Origin: an uncultured Lactobacillus sp. | Lineage (GTDB): Bacteria > Bacillota > Bacilli > Lactobacillales > Lactobacillaceae | NCBI GenBank assembly: GCA_905204935.1 | Contig: CAJLBJ010000033.1 | Span: 1 to 14,264 of the forward strand | Direction of reading: 5' to 3' | Length of the DNA stretch: 14,264 bases | Part shown: in pieces, positions 1 to 7,204 of the stretch | Position numbering within the stretch: the stretch's first letter is position 1 | How the letters are laid out: each line of letters begins with the position of its first letter | Program-made: the position numbers and the translations under genes | The notes under the pieces: generated by a model | The model's database searches: none | Seen by the model: the letters and a program-made list of their open reading frames with translations, nothing else | Told to the model about the DNA's origin: nothing

Positions 1-53
1 ATCACGCCTGCCTGTCACGCAGGAGATCACCGGTTCAAATCCGGTTAGGACCG
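1..53 (+). tRNA. tRNA-Asp (GTC), 5' end outside the window
   Basis: The 3' two thirds of a tRNA are visible. The anticodon stem is 7-11 paired with 19-23 around a seven-base loop (12-18), with anticodon GTC at 14-16. The T stem is 29-33 paired with 41-45 around the loop TTCAAAT. The 3' acceptor strand is 46-52, followed by the discriminator base G at 53, as expected for tRNA-Asp. CCA is not encoded. The D arm and the 5' acceptor strand lie before the window. Other tRNA genes may lie upstream in the same transcript. Confidence 0.93.
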
Positions 54-71
54 TTGTGACTTAATAATTTT

Positions 72-98
72 GACCATCTTATCTGATGGTCTTTTTTT
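72..98 (+). terminator. Rho-independent terminator of the tRNA transcript
   Basis: A perfect 7-bp stem, GACCATC (72-78) with GATGGTC (85-91), has a six-base loop and is followed by seven T residues (92-98). It ends the tRNA transcript about 20 bases after the mature tRNA and insulates it from the metK leader. Confidence 0.88.
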
Positions 99-120
99 AT
101 TTTCTTTTTATTGTCAACTG

Positions 121-129
121 TGTTAGACT
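121..129 (+). promoter_or_regulatory. Possible metK promoter (extended -10)
   Basis: TGTTAGACT at 121-129 fits an extended -10 element (TGn plus TAGACT). It would start transcription near 136, just at the first conserved helix strand of the riboswitch. No good -35 hexamer sits at the right distance; TTTCTT at 101-106 is a weak candidate. This is a placement by fit and no more. Confidence 0.3.
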
Positions 130-135
130 TTATGT

Positions 136-228
136 GTTACAATCGTTTCCCGAAAGGATTCACATTATATTATTTCGTGAAGATGCCTTGTAACCAAATA
201 ATCAATTATTATAATGGGGGAATCTAAA
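136..228 (+). promoter_or_regulatory. S(MK) box / SAM-III riboswitch controlling metK translation
   Basis: The metK leader carries the hallmarks of the S(MK) box of Lactobacillales. These are the helix GTTACAA (136-142) with TTGTAAC (188-194), the block CCCGAAAGGA (149-158), an inner helix TTCAC (159-163) with GTGAA (177-181), and GATGCC directly before the second helix strand. The metK Shine-Dalgarno run GGGGGA is at 216-221. TTCCC at 147-151 can pair with GGGAA at 218-222, so the ribosome-binding site can be masked. In this known class, bound S-adenosylmethionine hides the Shine-Dalgarno sequence and lowers MetK translation. An AT-rich linker of about 20 bases separates the aptamer body from the Shine-Dalgarno sequence. 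The exact bound-state pairing is inferred from recalled family features, not computed. Confidence 0.87.
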
Positions 229-1428
229 TTGACAGAAAGACATTTATTTACATCTGAATCTGTTTCAGAAGGACATCCTGATAAAATCGCTGATCAAATT
301 AGTGATGCAATTTTAGATGCAATTTTGACACATGATCAAAATGCTAGAGCAGCTATTGAAACTACTGTGACAACAGGTTTAGTTGTTATTGTAGGTGAAG
401 TATCAACATCAGCATATGTTGATATTCAAAAGGTTGTTCGTCAAACTATTAAAGATATTGGCTACACCAATGGAAAATATGGATTTGATGGAGATAATTG
501 TGCAGTATTGACTGCTATTGATGAACAATCTGCAGATATCGCTTTAGGTGTCGATAATTCTTTAGAAACTAAGGCTGGGAATAATGAAGATATTCTAGAT
601 CAAATTGGTGCAGGAGATCAAGGGATGATGTTTGGGTATGCTATTGATGAAACACCTGAATTAATGCCTTTACCAATTTCATTGAGTCATCGTTTGATGA
701 GAAAAATTGCACAGCTAAGAAAAGATGGGACATTGTCGTACTTAGGACCAGATGCTAAAGCGCAAGTGACAGTTGAATATGATGAGAATAATAAGCCACA
801 AAGAGTAGATACAGTAGTTGTATCAACGCAACACAATGCAGATACATCTTTAGAAACAATTCGTAAAGATGTGATAGAAAAAATCATTAAAACTGTTATT
901 CCAGCTGAATTTTTAGATGAAAAAACTAAATACTTTGTTAATCCAACTGGACGTTTTGTAATTGGTGGACCACAAGGTGATGCGGGATTAACTGGACGTA
1001 AGATTATTGTCGATACTTATGGTGGTTATGCCCATCATGGTGGTGGTGCTTTTTCAGGTAAGGATGCGACTAAGGTGGATCGCTCAGCTAGTTATGCGGC
1101 ACGTTATATTGCAAAAAATATCGTTGCTGCTAAATTAGCGAAGCAAGTTGAAGTACAATTAGCGTATGCTATTGGTGTTGCTCACCCGGTCTCAGTAGCG
1201 GTTAATACCTTTGGAACTGGTGTTATTTCTGAAGAAAAATTAACTAGTGCGATTAGGGAAGTATTTGATTTGCGTCCAGCAGGTATCATTGAAATGCTAG
1301 ACTTAAGACGTCCTATTTATAAGCAAACTGCTGCTTACGGCCATTTTGGAAGAACTGATATTGATTTGCCTTGGGAAAGAACAGATAAAGTAATTCCTTT
1401 AAGACAAAGTTTAGATTTGAAAGATTAA
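229..1428 (+). CDS. metK: S-adenosylmethionine synthetase (methionine adenosyltransferase)
   Basis: This cytosolic enzyme makes S-adenosylmethionine from methionine and ATP. The protein has 399 residues, the usual family length. Visible motifs are HPDK near the N-terminus (16-19), the signature [12 protein letters not shown] (127-138) and the phosphate-binding loop GGGAFSGKD (271-279), continuing into KVDRSA. I chose TTG at 229 because GGGGGA at 216-221 is then a Shine-Dalgarno sequence seven bases upstream, and the protein starts [11 protein letters not shown], as in homologues. An in-frame ATG at 214 overlaps that Shine-Dalgarno run and is unlikely to be used. Expression should be repressed by its own product through the riboswitch just upstream. 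The gene is monocistronic, with a terminator directly behind it. Confidence 0.97.
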   Translation: MTERHLFTSESVSEGHPDKIADQISDAILDAILTHDQNARAAIETTVTTGLVVIVGEVSTSAYVDIQKVVRQTIKDIGYTNGKYGFDGDNCAVLTAIDEQSADIALGVDNSLETKAGNNEDILDQIGAGDQGMMFGYAIDETPELMPLPISLSHRLMRKIAQLRKDGTLSYLGPDAKAQVTVEYDENNKPQRVDTVVVSTQHNADTSLETIRKDVIEKIIKTVIPAEFLDEKTKYFVNPTGRFVIGGPQGDAGLTGRKIIVDTYGGYAHHGGGAFSGKDATKVDRSASYAARYIAKNIVAAKLAKQVEVQLAYAIGVAHPVSVAVNTFGTGVISEEKLTSAIREVFDLRPAGIIEMLDLRRPIYKQTAAYGHFGRTDIDLPWERTDKVIPLRQSLDLKD

Positions 1429-1436
1429 AAGATAAG

Positions 1437-1480
1437 ACTGGTACTAAATTACCTATAGTATTTTAGTTGCCAGTTTTTTT
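1437..1480 (+). terminator. Terminator after metK
   Basis: ACTGG (1437-1441) pairs with CCAGT (1470-1474) and CTAAA (1444-1448) with TTTAG (1462-1466). This forms an interrupted stem, followed by a seven-T run (1474-1480). It lies 8 bases after the metK stop codon. Confidence 0.75.
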
Positions 1481-1524
1481 ATTAAAAAAGAAAGGCTTAT
1501 CTTTTAAAAATTTTAAGTTTTTAC

Positions 1525-1553
1525 GTGAAATAGTTCGGAAAACAGATTATAAT
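1525..1553 (+). promoter_or_regulatory. Promoter for the LysM hydrolase gene
   Basis: A perfect -10 box TATAAT lies at 1548-1553. A -35-like GTGAAA is at 1525-1530, with a 17-base spacer. An overlapping TATACT (1553-1558) could serve as an alternative -10. The start codon follows about 37 bases beyond the expected transcription start. Confidence 0.6.
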
Positions 1554-1597
1554 ATACTAGGAGTGGTATTTACATTTGAGAAACGGAGGAGAGGAAT

Positions 1598-3712
1598 TTG
1601 AAGAAGAGAAAAGAACGTATTGATGCTAAAAAAGATCAGCTATTAACCGAAAATTTAAAATCAGTTAAAAAAGCGACAACGTATTTAGGAACAACAATCT
1701 TAATGAGTACGGCAGCATTAGCTGTAAGTAATAAAGATAAAGTTCAAGCGGATGAAACTGTTCAAGTAAATGCTAATAATAGTAATCAAAATGCAACTAG
1801 TCAAGATGATAGCAGTACAAATATTGCACCAGTGTTGGCTGAACAGACACAACAAGAGCAAACGAAAGAATCAGTAACACAACAATCACAGCAAGAACAA
1901 CAGCAAGTTCAACAACAAACACCAAAACAAGATACTGTTGTAGCGCAAGTCCCAGAAGCAGTTAATCTATCAGTGTTTTCTAGGGCTTATCCGGCTAATG
2001 TACAACAATTCTTAAATACAATTGCTCCAACAGCACAACGTTTAGCTCAGCAACGAGGGGTTTATGCGTCATTAATGATTGCACAAGCAGCTCTTGAAAG
2101 TGCATGGGGAAGCAGTGCTTTAGCAACTAATGCGTATAACTTATTTGGAGTTAAATGGACAGGAACAGGTGCATATGTAACGATGCAAACACAAGAGTAT
2201 TATGATGGAGCTTATCATACTGTTTATGCTAAATTCCAAAGATACTCAGGATATGAAGAATCGTTAAATGGTTATGCTAATTTGATTGTAACCCGCTTCC
2301 CTAAATCAACAAAATCGTATTCATCTACGGTTGAGCAAGCTGCCCAAAATTTAAGGTATGGGGTTTATGGTACATATGCCACAGATCCTAATTATGCAAG
2401 TAAACTGATTTCTGTGATTAATACTTATAATTTACGACAATATGATACCAATAACGGTGTCTCAAACGATAGTAACCAAAATTCTGGTAATACCGGCAAT
2501 ACAAATACAGGCGTTACTGGAACATATACAGTTAAAGCAGGGGATACATTATGGGCAATTTCGCAAAAAACGGGTGTATCAGTTGCTAACTTACGTGCAT
2601 GGAATAATTTGAACTCTGACATCATCTATGTTGGGCAAGTTTTGAAACTTTCTGCATCATCTAACAACGGTAATCAAAATAATAACTCAGGAACTAACAA
2701 TGGAAACACTACACAGACTCCAAATCAGACAAATACACAAATGTATACAGTCAAGAGTGGCGATTCATTATGGGCAATTTCACAAAAATATAACGTGAGT
2801 GTTGCACAAATTAAATCTTGGAATAATTTGACTTCAGACGTAATCTATGTTGGACAAGTGCTCAAAATTCAAGCACAAACCCAACAAGATAGCAATACTA
2901 ATCAAGGAAGTCAAAATCAAGGTAATCAAAATCAACAAACACCAAGTACTAATACTCAAACTTATACAGTCAAGAGTGGCGATTCATTATGGGCAATTGC
3001 AACTAGTCATAATATGACTGTTGATGAATTAAAGAGATTAAATAATCTTTCTTCTAATTTGATTGTTCCAGGCCAAGTCTTGAAGATTAGCCAAACAACA
3101 AGTTCAAATACTAATAATAGTGGTAATCAAAGTAATAACAACAATAATCAAACATCAACACCATCGACTAATTATGCAACCTATACAGTCAAGAGTGGTG
3201 ATTCGTTATGGGCAATTGCTAACCGCAACAATATGAGTGTAGCTAGTTTGAAGGCCTTGAACAATTTGAGCTCAGATGTAATTTATCCAGGTCAAGTACT
3301 GAAAATTTCAGGACAACAAACAACACAACAGCCAAGTAGTAATCAACAAAGTAGTTCTGCTAAGCCACAAGAAGTCCAACCAAGCGGACAAACCTATACG
3401 GTTAAGAGTGGTGATTCATTGTGGGCAATTGCCAATAGATATAACACAACTGTTGCACAACTTAAACAGCTAAATAATTTATCAAGCAATACAATATATG
3501 TTGGTCAAGTGTTGAAACTAAGTGCAAATGGTACAATTAATTCATCAATTACGGTTAAACCAAGTACTAACTCTAAGACATATGTGGTTAAGAGTGGTGA
3601 TTCGTTATGGAAGATTGCAATGAATAATTCCATGACTGTTAACCAATTAAAAGTATTAAACAACTTGACTTCTGATACGATTTACGTTGGTCAGACATTA
3701 AAGTTAAATTAG
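1598..3712 (+). CDS. Secreted GH73 peptidoglycan hydrolase with six LysM domains (AtlA / muramidase-2 type)
   Basis: This is a cell-wall autolysin of 704 residues. The order is: a basic N-terminal tail and hydrophobic signal segment (about 20-45), with a likely cleavage after VQA near residue 51; a Gln/Thr/Asn-rich spacer (55-118); a glucosaminidase-type GH73 domain (about 130-283), with the predicted catalytic Glu167 in ALESAWG; then six LysM modules starting at 309, 382, 455, 528, 599 and 661, joined by Asn/Gln/Ser/Thr-rich linkers. LysM binds peptidoglycan glycan chains, and the enzyme should cleave them during daughter-cell separation. Domain order and six LysM copies match enterococcal AtlA and muramidase-2. 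Glucosaminidase versus muramidase specificity cannot be told from the sequence. The start is TTG at 1598, eight bases after GGAGG (1585-1589). The last LysM ends at the C-terminus, and there is no LPxTG anchor. Confidence 0.93.
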   Translation: MKKRKERIDAKKDQLLTENLKSVKKATTYLGTTILMSTAALAVSNKDKVQADETVQVNANNSNQNATSQDDSSTNIAPVLAEQTQQEQTKESVTQQSQQEQQQVQQQTPKQDTVVAQVPEAVNLSVFSRAYPANVQQFLNTIAPTAQRLAQQRGVYASLMIAQAALESAWGSSALATNAYNLFGVKWTGTGAYVTMQTQEYYDGAYHTVYAKFQRYSGYEESLNGYANLIVTRFPKSTKSYSSTVEQAAQNLRYGVYGTYATDPNYASKLISVINTYNLRQYDTNNGVSNDSNQNSGNTGNTNTGVTGTYTVKAGDTLWAISQKTGVSVANLRAWNNLNSDIIYVGQVLKLSASSNNGNQNNNSGTNNGNTTQTPNQTNTQMYTVKSGDSLWAISQKYNVSVAQIKSWNNLTSDVIYVGQVLKIQAQTQQDSNTNQGSQNQGNQNQQTPSTNTQTYTVKSGDSLWAIATSHNMTVDELKRLNNLSSNLIVPGQVLKISQTTSSNTNNSGNQSNNNNNQTSTPSTNYATYTVKSGDSLWAIANRNNMSVASLKALNNLSSDVIYPGQVLKISGQQTTQQPSSNQQSSSAKPQEVQPSGQTYTVKSGDSLWAIANRYNTTVAQLKQLNNLSSNTIYVGQVLKLSANGTINSSITVKPSTNSKTYVVKSGDSLWKIAMNNSMTVNQLKVLNNLTSDTIYVGQTLKLN
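2522..3709 (+). repeat. Six in-frame LysM repeats, 219-bp period in the first four
   Basis: The LysM units begin at 2522, 2741, 2960, 3179, 3392 and 3578. The first three steps are exactly 219 bp; the last two are 213 and 186 bp. Units 2 and 3 share a perfect 36-bp direct repeat (2744-2779 and 2963-2998), and unit 4 differs from it at only two positions over the same stretch. The core protein motif is YTVKSGDSLWAI; unit 1 has the variant VKAGDTLWAI and unit 6 has YVVKSGDSLWKI. The linkers between units are low-complexity and have diverged. Confidence 0.9.
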
Positions 3713-3721
3713 ACAAATAAA

Positions 3722-3756
3722 GGCAAGTTAGCTTATTTAGAGCAGCTTGCTTTTTT
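3722..3756 (+). terminator. Terminator after the LysM hydrolase gene
   Basis: GCAAG (3723-3727) pairs with CTTGC (3746-3750), and GCT (3731-3733) with AGC (3741-3743) inside. Six T residues follow (3751-3756). It begins 10 bases after the stop codon. Confidence 0.78.
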
Positions 3757-3770
3757 GCTTTAATCCAAGC

Positions 3771-3799
3771 TTGCAAATATAGTGAAACTTTGCTAAGAT
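3771..3799 (+). promoter_or_regulatory. Promoter of the leuS T-box transcript
   Basis: The -35 box TTGCAA (3771-3776) is followed by a 17-base spacer and an extended -10, TGC plus TAAGAT (3791-3799). Transcription would start near 3806, just before the T-box stem I sequence. Confidence 0.72.
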
Positions 3800-3805
3800 G
3801 ATATT

Positions 3806-4047
3806 AATATTTAACGCTGAGAAGGAATAGTAAAATAAGGCTGCGTTTCAGAAAGTACGTGGTTGTTGTGAACGTATAACGGGTTTTATTTGAACTCACC
3901 TTTGAGTTCTTTGTTGAAAATAAGTAGGCAAAGACGGTATTTCCCGTTACGAAAAAATGAGTGTTGACGTGTAGTCAAAATATAGGTGGTACCGCGAATT
4001 TTTTCGTCCTATCGAGGAGCTAATTAGCTTGCGATAGGGCTTTTTTT
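3806..4047 (+). promoter_or_regulatory. Leucine T-box leader of leuS
   Basis: This leader senses uncharged tRNA-Leu and permits leuS transcription when leucyl-tRNA is short. The conserved T-box AGGTGGTACCGCG is at 3984-3996. Its bulge TGGT (3987-3990) can pair with the ACCA end of a tRNA with discriminator A, as in tRNA-Leu. The specifier codon is read as CTC (Leu) at 3895-3897, in the usual setting GAA-CTC-A followed by TTTGAG. CCTAT (4008-4012) can pair either with ATAGG at 3982-3986 (antiterminator) or with ATAGG at 4034-4038 (terminator), which is the switch itself. The stem I 5' side, with GAGAAGGAATAGTA near 3819, has the expected GA-rich motif. Stem I folding was not computed. Confidence 0.95.
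4008..4047 (+). terminator. Conditional terminator of the leuS T-box
   Basis: CCTATCG (4008-4014) pairs with CGATAGG (4032-4038) and encloses the self-complementary AGCTAATTAGCT (4018-4029). Seven T residues follow (4041-4047). It forms when tRNA-Leu is charged and stops transcription before leuS. Confidence 0.93.
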
Positions 4048-4081
4048 ATGATTTTTAAAGATGAAAGGAAGTAATTTTTTT

Positions 4082-6493
4082 ATGGCATATTCGCATCAAA
4101 AAATTGAAAAGAAATGGCAACATTACTGGGATGAACATAAAACTTTTAAAACAACGGAAGACGAAAATAAAAAATATTTTTATGCATTAGATATGTTTCC
4201 TTATCCATCTGGGCAAGGTTTACATGTTGGTCATCCAGAAGGATATACAGCCACAGATATTATTTCACGCATGAAAAGAATGCAAGGCTACAACGTTTTG
4301 CATCCAATGGGTTGGGATGCATTTGGATTGCCTGCCGAACAATATGCATTAAATACGGGTAATTCTCCACGCGAATTTACTAAGAAAAATATTAATAATT
4401 TCAGACGTCAAATTAAATCTTTGGGACTTTCTTATGATTGGGATCGTGAAGTTAACACAACTGATCCTGAATACTATAAATGGACACAATGGATTTTTGA
4501 ACAACTTTATAAACGTGGTTTAGCTTATGAAGCAGAAGTTCCGGTTAACTGGAGTCCAGATTTAGGAACAGTTGTGGCTAATGAAGAAGTTATCGATGGT
4601 AAGACTGAACGCGGTGGTTTTCCTGTTATCCGTAAGCCAATGCGCCAATGGGTTTTAAAAATTACAGCATATGCTGATCGCTTAATCGATGATTTAGAAG
4701 AATTAGATTGGCCAGAGGCAATCAAAGAACAACAAAGAAACTGGATTGGACGTTCAATTGGTGCATCTATTAAGTTTAAAGTTGCTCAAAGTGATGCGCA
4801 AATCGAAGTATTTACTACTCGTCCAGATACAATTTTTGGTGCAGCTTGCATGGTCTTAGCTCCAGAACATGAGTTAGTAAAATCATTAACAACTCCAGAA
4901 CAAAAAGCTGCGGTTGAAGCTTACGTAGATGAAGTTTCACATAAATCAGATCTTGAAAGAACTGATTTGGCTAAAAATAAAACAGGTGTCTTTACCGGAA
5001 GTTATGCAATTAATCCAGTAAATGGACAAAAAATTCAAATTTGGATTGCAGATTATGTCTTAGCTTCCTATGGTACAGGGGCTATTATGGTAGTTCCAGC
5101 ACATGATGAACGTGATTATGAGTTTGCCAAGAAATTTGATTTGCCAATTGTAGCGGTAATTGAAGGCGGCGATATTACAAAAGAAGCTTATACTGGTGAA
5201 GGGGTTCATATTAACTCTGATTTCTTAAATGGATTAGGTAAACAAGCTGCTATTGATAAGATGATTGAATGGTTAGAAGAAAAAGGAATTGGTGCTAAGA
5301 AAGTTAACTATCGCTTACGTGACTGGTTATTTTCACGCCAACGTTACTGGGGTGAACCAATTCCAGTAATCCATTGGGAAGATGGTGAAACAACACTAGT
5401 TCCTGAAGAAGAATTACCATTATATCTACCAAAAGCAACTAATATCCAACCTTCGGGTACAGGGGAAAGTCCATTGGCTAATTTGGAAGATTGGGTTAAT
5501 GTAGTTGATGAAAATGGTCGCAAAGGTAGGCGTGAAACCAACACAATGCCACAATGGGCTGGGAGTTCCTGGTATTTCTTGCGCTATATTGATCCACATA
5601 ATCAAGATGCAGTTGCAAGTTTAGATAAACTTGAAAAATGGCTTCCAGTTGACTTATATGTGGGTGGGGCTGAACATGCTGTATTACATTTATTATATGC
5701 ACGTTTCTGGCATAAATTCTTGTATGATTTAGGGATTGTGCCAACTAAAGAACCATTCCAAAAATTAGTTAACCAAGGGATGATTTTAGGTAGCAATCAT
5801 GAAAAAATGTCTAAATCTAAAGGCAATGTAGTTAATCCAGATGATATTGTTGAAGAATATGGTGCAGATACTTTACGATTGTATGAAATGTTTATGGGAC
5901 CACTTGATGCATCAATTGCTTGGAGTGAAGATGGACTAAATGGTGCTAATAAGTTCTTACATCGTATTTGGAACATGTTGATTGATGAGCAAGGACAACT
6001 TCGTGACCGTGTAACAACAATTAATGATGGTTCTTTAGATAAGGTGTATCATCAAACAGTTAAGAAAGTTAGCGAAGATTTTGAACAATTACACTTTAAC
6101 ACAGCTATTTCACAAATGATGATTTTTGTAAATGAATGTTATAAAGCCCAAGCTTTACCATTGGAATATATGGAAGGTTTCGTCAAATTATTAGCTCCAC
6201 TTGTACCACATTTGGCTGAAGAACTTTGGACAAAATTAGGTCACGTCGGAAGTATTGCTTATGTTTCTTGGCCAACTTATGATGAAAGTAAGTTAGTTGA
6301 AAGTAGCGTTGAAATTGTTATTCAAATTAACGGCAAAGTTCGTCAACGTTTGGTAGTCGCTAAAGATGCAAGTAAAGATGAATTAGAAAAAGTTGCATTA
6401 GGCGATGCAAAAATTGCTGAAGAATTAGCAGCTAAGACCGTACGTAAAGTTATTTCGGTTCCTGGCAAATTGGTTAATATCGTGGCCAACTAA
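4082..6493 (+). CDS. leuS: Leucyl-tRNA synthetase
   Basis: This class Ia cytosolic synthetase attaches leucine to tRNA-Leu. The protein has 803 residues, the normal bacterial LeuRS length. Visible motifs are the HIGH-type signature HVGH (48-51), the CP1 editing-domain threonine region [10 protein letters not shown] (from 245) with the aspartate of [10 protein letters not shown] (Asp345) used in post-transfer editing, and KMSKS (575-579). The C-terminal anticodon-binding region and tail end in [12 protein letters not shown] chose ATG at 4082, giving [12 protein letters not shown] as in homologues, with AAAGGAAG (4064-4071) as Shine-Dalgarno sequence. An in-frame ATG at 4061 would add seven residues, has no good ribosome-binding site, and would absorb that sequence. 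Regulation is by the T-box just upstream. Confidence 0.98.
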   Translation: MAYSHQKIEKKWQHYWDEHKTFKTTEDENKKYFYALDMFPYPSGQGLHVGHPEGYTATDIISRMKRMQGYNVLHPMGWDAFGLPAEQYALNTGNSPREFTKKNINNFRRQIKSLGLSYDWDREVNTTDPEYYKWTQWIFEQLYKRGLAYEAEVPVNWSPDLGTVVANEEVIDGKTERGGFPVIRKPMRQWVLKITAYADRLIDDLEELDWPEAIKEQQRNWIGRSIGASIKFKVAQSDAQIEVFTTRPDTIFGAACMVLAPEHELVKSLTTPEQKAAVEAYVDEVSHKSDLERTDLAKNKTGVFTGSYAINPVNGQKIQIWIADYVLASYGTGAIMVVPAHDERDYEFAKKFDLPIVAVIEGGDITKEAYTGEGVHINSDFLNGLGKQAAIDKMIEWLEEKGIGAKKVNYRLRDWLFSRQRYWGEPIPVIHWEDGETTLVPEEELPLYLPKATNIQPSGTGESPLANLEDWVNVVDENGRKGRRETNTMPQWAGSSWYFLRYIDPHNQDAVASLDKLEKWLPVDLYVGGAEHAVLHLLYARFWHKFLYDLGIVPTKEPFQKLVNQGMILGSNHEKMSKSKGNVVNPDDIVEEYGADTLRLYEMFMGPLDASIAWSEDGLNGANKFLHRIWNMLIDEQGQLRDRVTTINDGSLDKVYHQTVKKVSEDFEQLHFNTAISQMMIFVNECYKAQALPLEYMEGFVKLLAPLVPHLAEELWTKLGHVGSIAYVSWPTYDESKLVESSVEIVIQINGKVRQRLVVAKDASKDELEKVALGDAKIAEELAAKTVRKVISVPGKLVNIVAN

Positions 6494-6508
6494 ATTTAAA
6501 TACTTTCT

Positions 6509-6549
6509 AGTGTTGGTCAAAAGAATTTTTCTTTTGGTCAACACTTTTT
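6509..6549 (+). terminator. Terminator after leuS
   Basis: AGTGTTG (6509-6515) pairs perfectly with CAACACT (6539-6545). An inner CAAAAG/CTTTTG helix continues the stem across a small mismatch. A five-T run ends the structure. Confidence 0.85.
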
Positions 6550-6603
6550 AATTTATTAACCCTCAAAAAATCATTTAAGATTTCTTTTTAAAAGCACCAA
6601 AGA

Positions 6604-6632
6604 TTGGATTTACACTAGTGCTTTGTTATAAT
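6604..6632 (+). promoter_or_regulatory. Promoter before the GNAT gene
   Basis: A perfect TATAAT (6627-6632) is preceded by TGT, making an extended -10. TTGGAT (6604-6609) lies 17 bases upstream as a weak -35. Transcription would start near 6639, which places the ATG at 6618 upstream of the transcript and supports the start at 6663. Confidence 0.65.
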
Positions 6633-6662
6633 TTAGAAAGATTGAAATGGAGAGAAAAGTTC

Positions 6663-7127
6663 ATGGGGATAAAGATTGTCATATATCAGCCCAGAGATAT
6701 TGATGAAGTGGCTGCGTTATTTTATCAAACAGTACACACAATTAATGCTAAAGATTACACCCCTAAACAACTAGACGCCTGGGCGCCTAAAAAATATAGT
6801 AAAGAATTACTCAATAAGTCTTTACTAAGTGATTTTAGTTTAGTAGCTAAAATAGATGGAAAAATTGTGGGCTTTGGTGATGTATATCCAGACAAAGGTT
6901 ATATAAATCATTTATATGTGCACAAGGATTATCAAGGACAAAAAATAGGTACGACACTTTGTAAAGATTTAGAAGGATTGGTAATTCCTTCAAAAGTAAT
7001 ACTACATTCTTCTTTAACCGCTAAATCTTTTTTTGAACAAAATGGTTATTCATTGGTCAATAAGCAAGTTGTCGATCGGCGTGGAGTTAAGCTATTAAAT
7101 TGTGTAATGCAAAAAAACTTAGATTAG
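6663..7127 (+). CDS. GNAT family N-acetyltransferase
   Basis: The predicted role is transfer of an acetyl group from acetyl-CoA to an unknown amine; the substrate cannot be read from the sequence. The protein has 154 residues, a full single GNAT domain. The acetyl-CoA-binding motif A spans about 82-105, with INHLYVHKDYQGQKIGTTL containing the Q/R-x-x-G-x-G/A type loop at 91-96. The later FFEQNGY (123-129) is the usual motif B end. The early segment DAWAP (38-42) resembles the YafP-like subgroup; this is from memory and weak. ATG at 6663 is chosen because GGAGAG (6649-6654) lies eight bases upstream and the promoter precedes it. An upstream ATG at 6618 overlaps the promoter. The flippase gene follows after 77 bases with no clear terminator, so the two may be cotranscribed. 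Confidence 0.9.
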   Translation: MGIKIVIYQPRDIDEVAALFYQTVHTINAKDYTPKQLDAWAPKKYSKELLNKSLLSDFSLVAKIDGKIVGFGDVYPDKGYINHLYVHKDYQGQKIGTTLCKDLEGLVIPSKVILHSSLTAKSFFEQNGYSLVNKQVVDRRGVKLLNCVMQKNLD

Positions 7128-7204
7128 CGCTTTGATTTTAGATTTAATGAGCAAGGTGATTTTCAAAGGGAGAATAGTTTCGTTAGTAGAAAGTAGGATA
7201 TAAA

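Noticed and set aside
135..143. TGTTACAAT as an extended -10 promoter for metK
   Set aside because: It matches the promoter pattern well, but most of it is the first strand of the conserved riboswitch helix (136-142), which must be inside the transcript. The resemblance is likely chance.
2522..3709. Regular DNA repeats as a CRISPR-like array
   Set aside because: The repeats are in frame, encode LysM domains, have low-complexity coding linkers and vary in sequence. They are protein repeats.
5344..5796. Long open frames on the minus strand inside leuS
   Set aside because: They lie opposite a highly conserved coding region, lack Shine-Dalgarno sequences and give low-complexity proteins without motifs. 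They are shadows of leuS codons.
7128..7204. A separate promoter or terminator between the GNAT gene and the flippase gene
   Set aside because: I could find no stable hairpin with a T run and no -35/-10 pair with acceptable spacing. Cotranscription is the simpler reading, though not proven.
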